42,264 nucleotides of DNA from Thermococcus sp. (GTDB lineage: Archaea > Methanobacteriota_B > Thermococci > Thermococcales > Thermococcaceae), in the NCBI RefSeq assembly GCF_027008145.1, contig NZ_JALTCZ010000025.1, positions 1 through 42,264 of the forward strand, in the 5' to 3' direction. Each line of letters opens with the position of its first letter. The stretch's first letter is position 1. Below are positions 1-10,618 of the stretch, one piece after another. Made by a program: the position numbers and the translations under genes. The notes beneath the pieces are model-generated. The model was not told the origin of the DNA, did not search any database, and saw only the letters and a list, made by a program, of their open reading frames with translations.

Positions 1-802
1 CCCCGCTTTCGGCGTATCTCCTCTCCAGAAGTCCCGTTTCCACGAGCTTTCTGGTTATCTCGTAGTCCTTCTCCGAGGCAAACGCAAACAGCACTCCCAT
101 TAAAACACTTATGAGCGCGTTTTTGATTACAAAAAGGTAGAGTCCCGAGCTGACGGCAACGAAATTAACGACTGCCCGGATTTTGAGTATCCACCCGGGT
201 ATTACATACCTATGCGCCATCATGGAGTAGTACCAGCCGGCGACAACAAAAACGTAGAGAGCCATTGAAACGCTCTTCTCTAGGCCAACACCGGAGAAAT
301 ATGCAACTGTAAAGAGGAGGAGAGACGCTGAAAGCTCCTTGAGAAAGTTCTGCCAAGAGTAAGTGACTTTCTCGGGAGTCTTACTCCTGCTATGAAACGC
401 CGATGCTAGGAACATCAGAAAAGAACCGACTGCAAAGAGAAAGGCGAGAACTTCGACGAGGGAAGCGAAGGAAGTCCCCGGTTATGCAAAGACCAGATAC
501 ATAACCCCAAACAAGAGCACACCGAACCCAAACGAGCCCAGGAAAAAGATTAGATACTTCAAACCCCTGGATTTTAAGAGCCAGGACTTTCTCAACTTAT
601 CATCCTTTCGGATAACATGGGCCAGAGTATAGAGGAGCGCCAGAATAACCGCAAAGGGAAGGCTTTTTTCCGGCGAGATGGAGAGTGCATGGCTGAACAG
701 GGCCGTCAGAAAGAAGACTCCGGCAAAGAAGCTTAGAAGAAGGAGAAATTTCCCCAATCTCAACCCCCACCACCTCGGAAGGCCAAACCCATCATCATGC
801 AA
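1..802 (-). pseudogene. Multi-TM membrane protein, interrupted by an in-frame TAA (482-484) and running off the window edge
   Basis: ORF 482-802 (106 aa, hydrophobic) ends ...GVMYLVFA*. The same frame stays open to base 1: PGTSFASLVEVLAFLFAVGSFLMFLASAFHSRSKTPEKVTYSWQNFLKELSASLLLFTVAYFSG...ERRYAESG. There is no ATG/GTG/TTG for about 22 codons after the stop. Confidence 0.5.
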
Positions 803-817
803 ACGGGAGCACAGGGG

Positions 818-1189
818 TTATTTTTCCAAGGTTTTCACCCTGAGCCCGTATTCCTTGAACCTCTCAAAGCCCCTATCGCAGGTATAAAGGGTCATATTGT
901 GGGCTATTGCAGTTGCCGCGATTAGCAGGTCTTTCGTTGGAGGCCTCTGCCCCTTTGAGGCCAAATCTTTAAATATCTCCCCTGCAACTTCCGCGCTTGC
1001 TCTGTCGAAGTTTACAACGGGCATCTTTTCTAGGGTAAGTCTCTGTCTGGGCTTAAGTCTGCCACAGAGGAGCTCAAAGAGGACTATAGAGGGGAGAGCA
1101 TACTCCCCCTCTGAGGGGAGTTGGGCGGAAACCTTCATGTTCCCTTTGAACAGTTCAATTACGACACTGGTGTCCAGGAGTTGAGCCAT
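818..1189 (-). CDS. vapC: PIN-domain toxin, VapC family
   Basis: [17 protein letters not shown]... with [24 protein letters not shown]; typical PIN acidic residues; overlaps the vapB ORF upstream. Confidence 0.85.
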   Translation of the reverse strand: MAQLLDTSVVIELFKGNMKVSAQLPSEGEYALPSIVLFELLCGRLKPRQRLTLEKMPVVNFDRASAEVAGEIFKDLASKGQRPPTKDLLIAATAIAHNMTLYTCDRGFERFKEYGLRVKTLEK

Positions 1190-1395
1190 TCCTCAACCTC
1201 CTTCATTTCCTTCTCGAACTCCTTGGCTTCTTCCTCACTCATTGTTCCGAACGCTATCATAAGCACGTCGAGGTTGCCCTTCTTTTTCTTACCTATCAGC
1301 TCCCTGAGGAGTTCTGAGAAGCTCTTCTTACCCTTCATCTTGACAAGTTCGTAGTAGACGTCATCGGCGATGGTTATCGTCTTGCCCAAGGGCAT
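1159..1395 (-). CDS. vapB: VapB-type antitoxin (DUF217-like)
   Basis: [50 protein letters not shown]...; short ORF overlapping vapC. The ORF track starts at a GTG at 1398; the ATG at 1395 is equally likely. Confidence 0.8.
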   Translation of the reverse strand: MPLGKTITIADDVYYELVKMKGKKSFSELLRELIGKKKKGNLDVLMIAFGTMSEEEAKEFEKEMKEVEEWLNSWTPVS

Positions 1396-1404
1396 CACCT
1401 ATAA

Positions 1405-1418
1405 GTGCATGCATGCAC
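1405..1418. promoter_or_regulatory. Perfect 14-bp palindrome GTGCATGCATGCAC between TATA-like sequence and vapB start
   Basis: Read directly; on the minus strand TTTAAATATTTC-GTGCATGCATGCAC-TTATAGGTGATG. Confidence 0.6.
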
Positions 1419-1437
1419 GAAATATTTAAAGGTTGCT

Positions 1438-2203
1438 CTACCTGAACAGCAATCCCCAGACAACCCACAGCTGGCCGAAGACGATGAGAGTGAGTAGTAA
1501 AACCGTCGCCTTTCCGAATCTCTTAAGCCCGTAGAAGCCGACCAGCCCAAAGAGGAAGTTCAGAGCGGAGAGCTCGAAGAGGGCATTCACAACGCGGTCG
1601 TTTCTCCCAAAGGCGATTAGCTTCATAGGGAGCAGAGATGTCACCAGCGTGAAGCGCGATGAGCCTGACCGCCAAGAGAACCCCCGTGAGAAAGAGGTTA
1701 TACTTGACGACAAAATCTACCAGACCTCTGTGTGGTTCTTTACCCCTAAAAATCCGGTAGAGGGAGAGAGGAAATACCACCACCCAGATTATCATCGAGA
1801 TAAGCAGGACGAAAAACGAAAATATCAGCGCAAACATTGCCAGGGCGTTGAGGACTCCCCAGAAGGGGCTCTTCGTTAGCAAAACAGCCGTTGAAAAATT
1901 CCCAAAAGACAAGGGCGTCCCCGAGGATGTTGAATACCTCTTTTGGAAGGTAAAGCCTCCCGTGGGTTTTCTCGATAATTTCTGGAAGTCTTTTAACGTC
2001 CCTTCGCGAGTAGCCGTGGCGTTCAAGGGCCCTTCCAACGAAGTACAAAGCCACGAGGATAAAGATGAGTAGGAGGAAGAAAATCGAGACGATGTTTGGG
2101 AGCGAGAGTTTTTCTCCTTCCCGGGAACGAAAATCCAGACAGCAACCCAGAAGACGATAACGAACAGCCACGAGAGGAGGTAGTCCTTGATGAAAACCCT
2201 CAT
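1438..2203 (-). pseudogene. Frameshifted membrane protein gene
   Basis: Coherent protein segments jump between three overlapping minus frames: MRVFIKDYLLSWLFVIVFWVAVWIFVPGKEK / LSLPNIVSIFFLLLIFILVALYFVGRALERHGYSRRDVKRLPEIIEKTHGRLYLPKEVFNILGDALVFWEFFNG / SPFWGVLNALAMFALIFSFFVLLISMIIW...LTGVLLAVRL / SRFTLVTSLLPMKLIAFGRNDRVVNALFELSALNFLFGLVGFYGLKRFGKATVLLL. Confidence 0.75.
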
Positions 2204-2266
2204 GGCCGTTAATATTCAGCGGGGTAAATAACCCTTTCGGATGAACTCAAGGGATGAAACTAAAAA

Positions 2267-3352
2267 TCAGGGAAGTGGAACCCTCTCCACCTCAATCCCC
2301 TCCCACGTCGGGTACTCCTCGACGACGAAGAACTTCACGTCCCCTTCTATATCCTCCGCCAGCTCAACCGCAACTTCCTCCGGCATCTCTATCCTACCCT
2401 TCTCGCGGTTGATGTGGAGCCATTCCTCTGGTACTTCCGCCTCGTTGACGAGAAGGTCGTAGAGCTCATCCAAATCCTCGTATTCCGCTATTCCAAAGCG
2501 GAGCGTCCCGTCCTCGGTTACCTCCATGTAAGGCTTAGCCACCTTTCTCGCCATCCGCCTAAGCCTGTTCCTGAGTTGGACGGCATCTTTGAGCTTCGCG
2601 GTGCAGAGGTGGTAGCTGAGTGAGGTATCTTCCTCACCCCATTTGAGGAGCCTAAGGCCGAGCTCAAGAGAGCCCTTTATGGCAGGGCTCTCGTCACTTA
2701 TCGGCCTGTAACCCCTGTTGAGGAGGTTCCTGAGGTTGGTCTCGCTGAACTCAAGCTCGTTGACGTTGAGGAACTTCGCACCAAGGCCGTCCAAAAACTC
2801 GGCGTACCATCTCATCCTCTCGAACTGGCCCGGGATTGAGGGTATCTCGCCGCCGACGTCCCAGTCGAAGTCGAAGGCCTTCCTTATGTTCTCGATTTCG
2901 ACCTTGAAGAGCCTCGAATTTGGATTGAACAGGTCGGGGTGGAAGCGTATCTCATCTAAACCCGCATCGTAGAGCTTTTCGAGGTTCTTCTTGGTTGCCA
3001 AGGCGCCGGTGGTGTAGATGTGGACGTGGAAGTCCTCCCCAAAGTTCTCCTTGAGGGCCTTAATGTATTCAACAGTCCTGTCGAGCCTCGCGAGCGGGTC
3101 ACCACCGGTGACGCCTGCCCCTTTGGCTTCCTGAATTATTGCTTCCTCAATGATGTCGTCCACACTCTTAACGGGCCTCTCGTTGGCGTAGACAACGTCC
3201 TCCTTTCTCCAGGGACTTAGAGGACAGTAGAAACAGTTCCTCGGGCATTTTCCAGTGGTGAAGAGGACGAGCTTCTCGCCCCTAACGCAGAGCTGGCATC
3301 CCTTAGGGAGCTCTCGCACGGCGTATGAGAAGTAAGGAGTCTCCCACACCAA
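2267..3352 (-). CDS. Radical SAM domain protein
   Basis: [13 protein letters not shown] (CxxxCxxC cluster motif), [18 protein letters not shown]; 361 aa. Confidence 0.85.
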   Translation of the reverse strand: MVWETPYFSYAVRELPKGCQLCVRGEKLVLFTTGKCPRNCFYCPLSPWRKEDVVYANERPVKSVDDIIEEAIIQEAKGAGVTGGDPLARLDRTVEYIKALKENFGEDFHVHIYTTGALATKKNLEKLYDAGLDEIRFHPDLFNPNSRLFKVEIENIRKAFDFDWDVGGEIPSIPGQFERMRWYAEFLDGLGAKFLNVNELEFSETNLRNLLNRGYRPISDESPAIKGSLELGLRLLKWGEEDTSLSYHLCTAKLKDAVQLRNRLRRMARKVAKPYMEVTEDGTLRFGIAEYEDLDELYDLLVNEAEVPEEWLHINREKGRIEMPEEVAVELAEDIEGDVKFFVVEEYPTWEGIEVERVPLP

Positions 3353-3417
3353 GGTCTCACCTCGCTAATTCAGCCTGGGGGCATGGCTTAAAAAGGTTGG
3401 CGGACAGAGTTGGGAAC

Positions 3418-3780
3418 ATGAGGGAGAAGCCGAAGTATCTGCCCCCAACTCTGAGAGACAAGCACCGCTACATAGCCTTTCAGGTCGTCGGTGAAAGGTC
3501 CTTCAAAAAGGAGGAAGTTAGGAGGGCCGTATGGGAGGCCTCGCTTTCAACGCTCGGCGTTCTCGGTTCTGCCAAAGCAAAGCCGTGGTTCATAAAGTTT
3601 GATGAAAAGAGCCAGACCGGCATTGTGCGGGTCGACAGGAAGCACGTTGAAGAGCTCAGATTTGCACTAACGCTCGTCACGGAGATAAACGGCTCGAAGA
3701 CCATCTTTAGAACACTCGGCGTTTCCGGGACAATAAAAAGGTTGAAGAGGAATTTTCTGAGCAACTTCGGCTGGCGCTAG
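3418..3780 (+). CDS. rnp2: RNase P protein component 2 (Rnp2/Pop5)
   Basis: [17 protein letters not shown]...[61 protein letters not shown]; characteristic archaeal Pop5 motifs. ATG at 3418 chosen over the 3325 ORF start. Confidence 0.9.
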   Translation: MREKPKYLPPTLRDKHRYIAFQVVGERSFKKEEVRRAVWEASLSTLGVLGSAKAKPWFIKFDEKSQTGIVRVDRKHVEELRFALTLVTEINGSKTIFRTLGVSGTIKRLKRNFLSNFGWR

Positions 3781-5129
3781 CGGAGGAATGACATAACCCT
3801 GTCAACGCTCCCCGTGTAAACGTTGAGGTATCTCCTGCAGGCCTTCTTCCACGTGAAGTCTTTCCTGGCCCTCTTTTTCCCGTTCTCCCTAAGTCTCTGG
3901 AGGGTTTCAGTGTCCAGGTTTTTGGTTGTCACCATGATAGTGGCTAGGGCGAAAGCATCCCTGGGCGGAACGAGGAAGCCCGTACCCCCCTCGGGATTGG
4001 CTCTGACGTCTATAACGGTGTCTTTTATTCCTCCCACGGCACTTCCAATCGGGATCGCCCCGAGACACATCGCCTCAAGCTGAACCAGTCCGAAGGGCTC
4101 GAAGTTTGATGGGATCACGACAAAATCAACGGAACCGTAGAGCTCTCTTACCGTCTCCCTTGGAAGGATCTCCGTGATGACCCTTACGTTCTGCGGGAAG
4201 CGTTTCTCAACGTCCTTTGCCCATCTCTCAAGTTCGGGATTGCCCTTGCCCACTATGATGAAGCGCATTTCAGCGAAGGCCGGGTCGTTTGAGAGTAGTT
4301 CAATAGCCCTCAGGAGTGTGTCAACGCCCTTCTGGGCCTTGTCGAAGCGCCCTATGAACATAAACGCCTTTCCGTCAGAGAGACCAAAGCGCTCCAGGAT
4401 ACGCTTCCTGCGCTCTTCCCTTGGGAAGTTCGCCGTTTCCATGAGCTCTTCGTTCCAGAAGGAGCAGTCTATGCCGTTGAAAACGTGGGTTACTTTGCCC
4501 TCAAAGATTCCGAAAAAGCCCCACTCCTCCAGCATGTAGCTCCTGCTTACTGTTGTCACCATATCAGCTACATATGCAGCTGTGTGCTCCGGGTCTATGT
4601 CTGGATAAGGAGCCAGTTCAGCGAGGTTTGCCTCGTGGAAGTACTGGCCGGCTATCTTCCCCTTGTTGAGCCGATGGACGGTGAAGACGCTCCTTATCCC
4701 GAAGTACTTCCTTATCAGCCCGAGGGCAAAGACGGTGTGCCAGTCGTGGGCATGGACGACGTCTGGCTTGGATTCCTCGATGATGGCGTTCAGCAGGCCA
4801 GCACTCGCCTTTCCGAAGAGGACAGTCTTCTTTAAGAGTCCCTCCCAGCCCGGGCCGTAGACATCGCTTTCGCTCAGCAATCCTCCAGCTAAGGAGTAAA
4901 CGGTTACACCGTTCTCCTCGCGTTTTCTTACCTCAACCTCTACCTCCTCACCGAAGGCTAGAACCCTGAACCTCTCAACGGGTTCTCCAAGCCCTTTTCC
5001 GTGATCCGGAGTAAAGACGATGACCTCGTGGCCGAGTTCAGCAAGCCCTTCCGCTATGTTCGTCACGGCCTCGGCTAAGCCACCCACCTTGACGGGGAGG
5101 TATTCGAAGGAGAGCAAGAGCACCCTCAT
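3777..5129 (-). CDS. glgA: Glycogen/starch synthase, GT5 family
   Basis: [44 protein letters not shown]...FNGIDCSFW...[18 protein letters not shown] extends to 5138. Confidence 0.9.
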   Translation of the reverse strand: MRVLLLSFEYLPVKVGGLAEAVTNIAEGLAELGHEVIVFTPDHGKGLGEPVERFRVLAFGEEVEVEVRKREENGVTVYSLAGGLLSESDVYGPGWEGLLKKTVLFGKASAGLLNAIIEESKPDVVHAHDWHTVFALGLIRKYFGIRSVFTVHRLNKGKIAGQYFHEANLAELAPYPDIDPEHTAAYVADMVTTVSRSYMLEEWGFFGIFEGKVTHVFNGIDCSFWNEELMETANFPREERRKRILERFGLSDGKAFMFIGRFDKAQKGVDTLLRAIELLSNDPAFAEMRFIIVGKGNPELERWAKDVEKRFPQNVRVITEILPRETVRELYGSVDFVVIPSNFEPFGLVQLEAMCLGAIPIGSAVGGIKDTVIDVRANPEGGTGFLVPPRDAFALATIMVTTKNLDTETLQRLRENGKKRARKDFTWKKACRRYLNVYTGSVDRVMSFLR

Positions 5130-5134
5130 GAGAA

Positions 5135-6157
5135 TCACTCCAAGAGAATAAATCTTTCACCTTCGACGTCCTCGAAGTAACTACCTATCCCGCCAACCTT
5201 GAGTTCACTGCCGTTGTACCTGAAGGTTATGTTGGCCGTGAGGGGCGTGTACTCGTACTCCACTATGGTGCCCCTGAGGTTTACTAACCCCTTAGTCTCC
5301 ACCATTTTCCCAACGATTTCAGCCTTCCTCGGAAGCCCTGCGAACTTGAGGAGCGTGATGAGCGTCCTTATGTTGACGAGGGCGAGGGGCTTGGGAAGCT
5401 TTTCATAGTTGAGCGGTTTTATCACCTCGCTGTTGTCGAAGTATATCGTGTAGAACCAGTGCATGTAGTTCTGGATTATCTTGGGGCTTTTGGCCCAGAA
5501 GGAGTAGAACTTCTCCCTTCTCCTGTCCTTTGGCAGGGCACCGAAGAAGAGGGCATACTCGATGTCCCCTATTATCCAGCTGGCCATGAGCCACGGCGCA
5601 CCTCCGCTCCTGGCAAGTATCACGTTGTCCCCCTTCAGCCAGTCTGGGATCTCCTCGAAGTTGCTGATTATGACAAAGATTATGTCCTTCCTGGCCCTTA
5701 TCTCGCTCTTGAGGAGCTTGAGGAACTCGAAGGGGGTGTTTATGAGAACCTCGTGCTTGGCCGTTCTTATCACGTATTCGGCCCTCTCAACTGTGTTGTC
5801 GAAGCCCTGTATTGTCCAGATCTCCGGCAGTTCCTCGCCGTGAACACCGCGGTAGAGATCCATAAAAGCCTTCTTCAGGTTCTCAATGTCCTCGATGAAG
5901 TCCTCCTTTATGCGTTCAAGGACGACTTCGGGGTTCACGGGCTTGTAAAGCCTCGGTGAGCCCTGCATGACGTCAACAAAGCCCTTCCTGTGGAGTGAGC
6001 TCAGGACATCGTAAACCCTCGTGTGGGGGATCCCGCTCTCCTTAGTTATGTCGGTTGCCTTGCTCGGCCCGAGCTTCAGAAGGGTTATGTAGGCAAGGCT
6101 CTCGTACTTCGTGAGGCCGAGCCTTTGAAGCTTCTCAACAATCTCTTCCTCCTTCAT
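5135..6157 (-). CDS. trmBL1: TrmB-family sugar-sensing transcriptional regulator (TrmBL1/Tgr-like)
   Basis: N-terminal wHTH LGLTKYESLAYITLLKLGPSKATDITKESGIPHTRVYDVLSSLHRKGFV; position next to the maltodextrin genes. Confidence 0.9.
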   Translation of the reverse strand: MKEEEIVEKLQRLGLTKYESLAYITLLKLGPSKATDITKESGIPHTRVYDVLSSLHRKGFVDVMQGSPRLYKPVNPEVVLERIKEDFIEDIENLKKAFMDLYRGVHGEELPEIWTIQGFDNTVERAEYVIRTAKHEVLINTPFEFLKLLKSEIRARKDIIFVIISNFEEIPDWLKGDNVILARSGGAPWLMASWIIGDIEYALFFGALPKDRRREKFYSFWAKSPKIIQNYMHWFYTIYFDNSEVIKPLNYEKLPKPLALVNIRTLITLLKFAGLPRKAEIVGKMVETKGLVNLRGTIVEYEYTPLTANITFRYNGSELKVGGIGSYFEDVEGERFILLE

Positions 6158-6198
6158 GCTGAGACCTCCATGTTTTTAAGTGTCACTATCCCTAGTTT

Positions 6199-6215
6199 AT
6201 TCATCAGTAGTGATA
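6199..6215 (-). promoter_or_regulatory. Partial TGM-like site, TATCAC-TACTG-ATGAAT
   Basis: Intact TATCAC half-site, degraded second half, in the trmBL1/GH13 intergenic region; TGM consensus TATCAC-N5-GTGATA is from literature knowledge. Confidence 0.4.
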
Positions 6216-6223
6216 CCTTGGTG

Positions 6224-8209
6224 ATGAAGGTGTATAAAATTTTCGGGTTCGAACCTGACGAACGCTTTGGAAGGGTAGCCATAGTCGAGTTTTCAGTCCC
6301 CACAGGCGGGGAGCCCTACGCCTATCTCCTCGGAAGCTTCAACGCCTTCAACGAGGGCTCCTTCAGGATGGAGGAAGATGGTGCGAGGTGGAAGGTTAGG
6401 GTTGCCCTCCCCGAGGGTCTCTGGCACTACGCCTTTTCCCTTGGAGGAGAGTTCACACCCGACCCTGAGAATCCAAGGGTGGAAGCCTACAGGAGGCCTG
6501 CCTATAAGTTCGAGAGGGAGGTGAGCGTTGCCGAGGTAGCTGGTGAGGACGAGCTCTTCCACAGGCCATCACTTACGTACCTCTACTCCTTTGCCGGCAG
6601 GACGCACGTCCTCCTGAGGGCCAGGAGGGGGCTCCTGAGCTCGGCTTCCTTCAAGTTAGGGGGGGAGAAAGTTGGGATGTTCCTCAAGGCAAGGGATTCG
6701 CTCTTCGAATACTGGGAGACCGTGGTTCCCGTCCATGGCGGTGATATTGAGTACTCCTTTTTAGTTGAGAGTCGCTCTGGAGCGAGAGAAATACTCGGCC
6801 CATTTAAAGCCGTTCCGAGGAAGCTCAAAGCCCCCAGCTGGCCGTTGGAGAGCGTCTTCTACCAAATAATGCCCGATAGGTTCGCCGTTGGCATCAAGGA
6901 AAAGGAACTTCCATTGAAGGGCGAGTTCTTCCACGGGGGAGACCTGAAGGGAATCGTGGAGCACATAGACCATCTGGAGAACCTTGGTGTCAACGCCCTC
7001 TACCTGACGCCCATCTTTGAGTCGATGACCTACCACGGCTACGACATAGTTGACTACTACCACGTGGCCAGGAGACTTGGGGGAGACGAGGCCTTCAGGG
7101 AGCTCGTGAGCGTCCTCAAGGAGAGGGACATAAAGCTTGTCCTCGATGGTGTTTTCCACCACACGAGCTTTTTCCACCCCTACTTTCAGGATGTCGTCAG
7201 GAAGGGGGAAAAGAGTAAATGGAAGGGATTCTACCGCCCTCTGAAGTTTCCGGTTGTTACATCTGATTTTCTGAGTCTCCTCGAAAAGGATACGCCTTGG
7301 AGGGAGAAGTACCACGCCTTGAAGGAACTCGGCTGGAACTACGAGACCTTCTTCTCGGTCTGGCTGATGCCGAGGCTTAACCATGATAACCCCGAGGTGG
7401 TCGATTTTATAGCCGACGTGATGGGTTTCTGGTTGAAGAGAGGTACAAGCGGCTGGCGTCTCGACGTTGCCCATGGAGTTCCGCCCGATGTTTGGCGTGA
7501 GGCTAGGAAGAGGCTTCCCGAGCGGGCTTATCTCTTCGGCGAGGTCATGGACGACGGAAGGCTGTGGCTCTTTGACGTCTTCCATGGGGTCATGAACTAC
7601 CTCCTCTACGATGCTATCCTGAGGTTCTTCGTCTTCCGGGAAATGGACGCAGGGGAGTTCCTGAACGAGCTAAACATGTTGAGCGTCCACTACGGCCCGG
7701 CCGAATATTTCACCTACAACTTCCTCGACAACCACGACGTCCCCCGTTTCCTCGACCTCGTTGGGGGAGATAGAAACAGATACCTCTGTGCACTGGCTTT
7801 CCTGATGACCTACAAGGGTGTTCCGGCCGTGTTTTACGGGGATGAGGTTGGCCTTGGGGGTTCCGGTGAAGGAATGGGCACGGGAAGAACCCCGATGGAG
7901 TGGGAGGAGGGCCGTTGGGACGGTGAAGTTCTCGGTGTTACACGCGAGCTTATGGGGCTCAGGAGGAAGAGCAGGGCTCTTCAGGTGGGCCTTTTCAGGC
8001 CGGTCTACTTCAAAGGGGACGTCATTGCCTACGAAAGAGTCCTTGGGGATGAGAGGGTTCTCGTGGCAATAAACAGAGGGCCAAATCTAGTTAAAGTTGA
8101 GCTTGATTCTTTGAGGGATGGGCTTTTCCTTGAGCCTGCATCATTCATCATCGTTGGGCCCAAAAAGGCGCTACGCTACCCGCTTCAGGGGACTTGTGAA
8201 CACTGCTGA
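6224..8209 (+). CDS. GH13 cyclomaltodextrinase / neopullulanase-like alpha-amylase
   Basis: VFYQIMPDRFAVG, NALYLTPIFES, GWRLDVAHGVP, LFGEVMDD, FLDNHDVPRFL; N-terminal CBM-like region. ATG 6224 (MKVYKIFGF) preferred because the upstream 6023 extension is antisense to trmBL1. Confidence 0.9.
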   Translation: MKVYKIFGFEPDERFGRVAIVEFSVPTGGEPYAYLLGSFNAFNEGSFRMEEDGARWKVRVALPEGLWHYAFSLGGEFTPDPENPRVEAYRRPAYKFEREVSVAEVAGEDELFHRPSLTYLYSFAGRTHVLLRARRGLLSSASFKLGGEKVGMFLKARDSLFEYWETVVPVHGGDIEYSFLVESRSGAREILGPFKAVPRKLKAPSWPLESVFYQIMPDRFAVGIKEKELPLKGEFFHGGDLKGIVEHIDHLENLGVNALYLTPIFESMTYHGYDIVDYYHVARRLGGDEAFRELVSVLKERDIKLVLDGVFHHTSFFHPYFQDVVRKGEKSKWKGFYRPLKFPVVTSDFLSLLEKDTPWREKYHALKELGWNYETFFSVWLMPRLNHDNPEVVDFIADVMGFWLKRGTSGWRLDVAHGVPPDVWREARKRLPERAYLFGEVMDDGRLWLFDVFHGVMNYLLYDAILRFFVFREMDAGEFLNELNMLSVHYGPAEYFTYNFLDNHDVPRFLDLVGGDRNRYLCALAFLMTYKGVPAVFYGDEVGLGGSGEGMGTGRTPMEWEEGRWDGEVLGVTRELMGLRRKSRALQVGLFRPVYFKGDVIAYERVLGDERVLVAINRGPNLVKVELDSLRDGLFLEPASFIIVGPKKALRYPLQGTCEHC

Positions 8210-8269
8210 GCCCCTCCCTTAGTTGGTACTCTTTGGTACCCTGAGGTTCAGGGAAGCGCAAGATATATA

Positions 8270-8286
8270 TATCACTAGCGATGATA
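8270..8286. promoter_or_regulatory. TGM-like operator TATCAC-TAGCG-ATGATA overlapping a TATA-like run
   Basis: Matches TATCAC-N5-GTGATA except one base; preceded by agatatatat, 31 bp before the malE ATG. Confidence 0.7.
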
Positions 8287-8290
8287 CTAA

Positions 8291-9670
<1,380 letters not shown>

Positions 9671-9712
9671 TGCCTTTTCTCTTTCTTTTCTCTAATTCAG
9701 GAGGGATACAGG

Positions 9713-10618
9713 ATGAAAAAGACGACAATGGTGGCCTTGTTCCTGATAATTCCTGGAATCACCGCGTTCCTGTTTTTCAACCTCTGGCCGATAGTGTATT
9801 CCGTATACCTCGCCTTCACCAACGCCCAGCTCGGCAACTTCCCGATATACAACCCCAGTAGCTCGGTTGAGCCACTGCACTTCGTGGGCCTTGAGAACTT
9901 TAGATGGATCCTCAGCGACCCGGGTTTCAGGGATGCATTCCTCTGGACATGGATATTCGTTATCACGAGTGTTACCCTCAAGGTCATTGTTGGTGTGTTC
10001 CTTAGCCTGCTCTACACGAGCAAGCACGTGAAGGGGAAGTTCATCTACCGTTCACTCCTTATAATACCCTGGGCGCTTCCCCTGCTCTTCTCGGTTACCG
10101 TTTGGAAGTTCATGTTCGACCCCGTCTTCGGGCCGATAAACAAGGCGCTAAAATCAATAGGTGTTGCTTCCCCTCCAAACTGGATTAACGACCCAACTTG
10201 GGCCTTTGTGGCCCTCAACATTATAGAGGTCTGGCTGGCCTACCCCTTCATGATGACCGTCATTACCGCCGCACTTCAGTCCGTACCCGAAACTCTCATT
10301 GAAGCTGCAATACTCGATGGAGCCAACTACTGGCAGAGGTTCAGGAACGTTGTCCTCCCGGCTGTAGGAAAGCCGATAGCCTTCGCGACGATACTCACGA
10401 GTGCTGCCAGCTTCCAGTACTTCATGGTGCCTTATATCTACAACGCCGGGCTCTTCCAGGACAAGTTCCTTCTGCTCTATGGCTTCATGAAGGCCTTCGG
10501 TGCGACGCCATACTACGGCAGGGCTTCTGCCGTGATGGTCATAGCGACGACTGTGCTGGCAATCTACATGTACGTCAACGTTAAGATTACAAGACTTCAG
10601 GAGGGTGCGAAGGGATGA
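9713..10618 (+). CDS. malF: Maltodextrin ABC transporter permease
   Basis: TM-rich; EAA-like loop LIEAAILDGANYWQRFRNVVLPAVGKPIA. Confidence 0.9.
   Translation: MKKTTMVALFLIIPGITAFLFFNLWPIVYSVYLAFTNAQLGNFPIYNPSSSVEPLHFVGLENFRWILSDPGFRDAFLWTWIFVITSVTLKVIVGVFLSLLYTSKHVKGKFIYRSLLIIPWALPLLFSVTVWKFMFDPVFGPINKALKSIGVASPPNWINDPTWAFVALNIIEVWLAYPFMMTVITAALQSVPETLIEAAILDGANYWQRFRNVVLPAVGKPIAFATILTSAASFQYFMVPYIYNAGLFQDKFLLLYGFMKAFGATPYYGRASAVMVIATTVLAIYMYVNVKITRLQEGAKG

Noticed and set aside
6023-6223. N-terminal extension of the GH13 ORF
   Set aside because: Overlaps the trmBL1 5' region antisense; MKVYKIFGF at 6224 is a better start.
6761-7585. 274-aa minus-strand ORF inside the GH13 gene
   Set aside because: Fully antisense to a strongly conserved glycosidase; high-GC genomes give long spurious ORFs.
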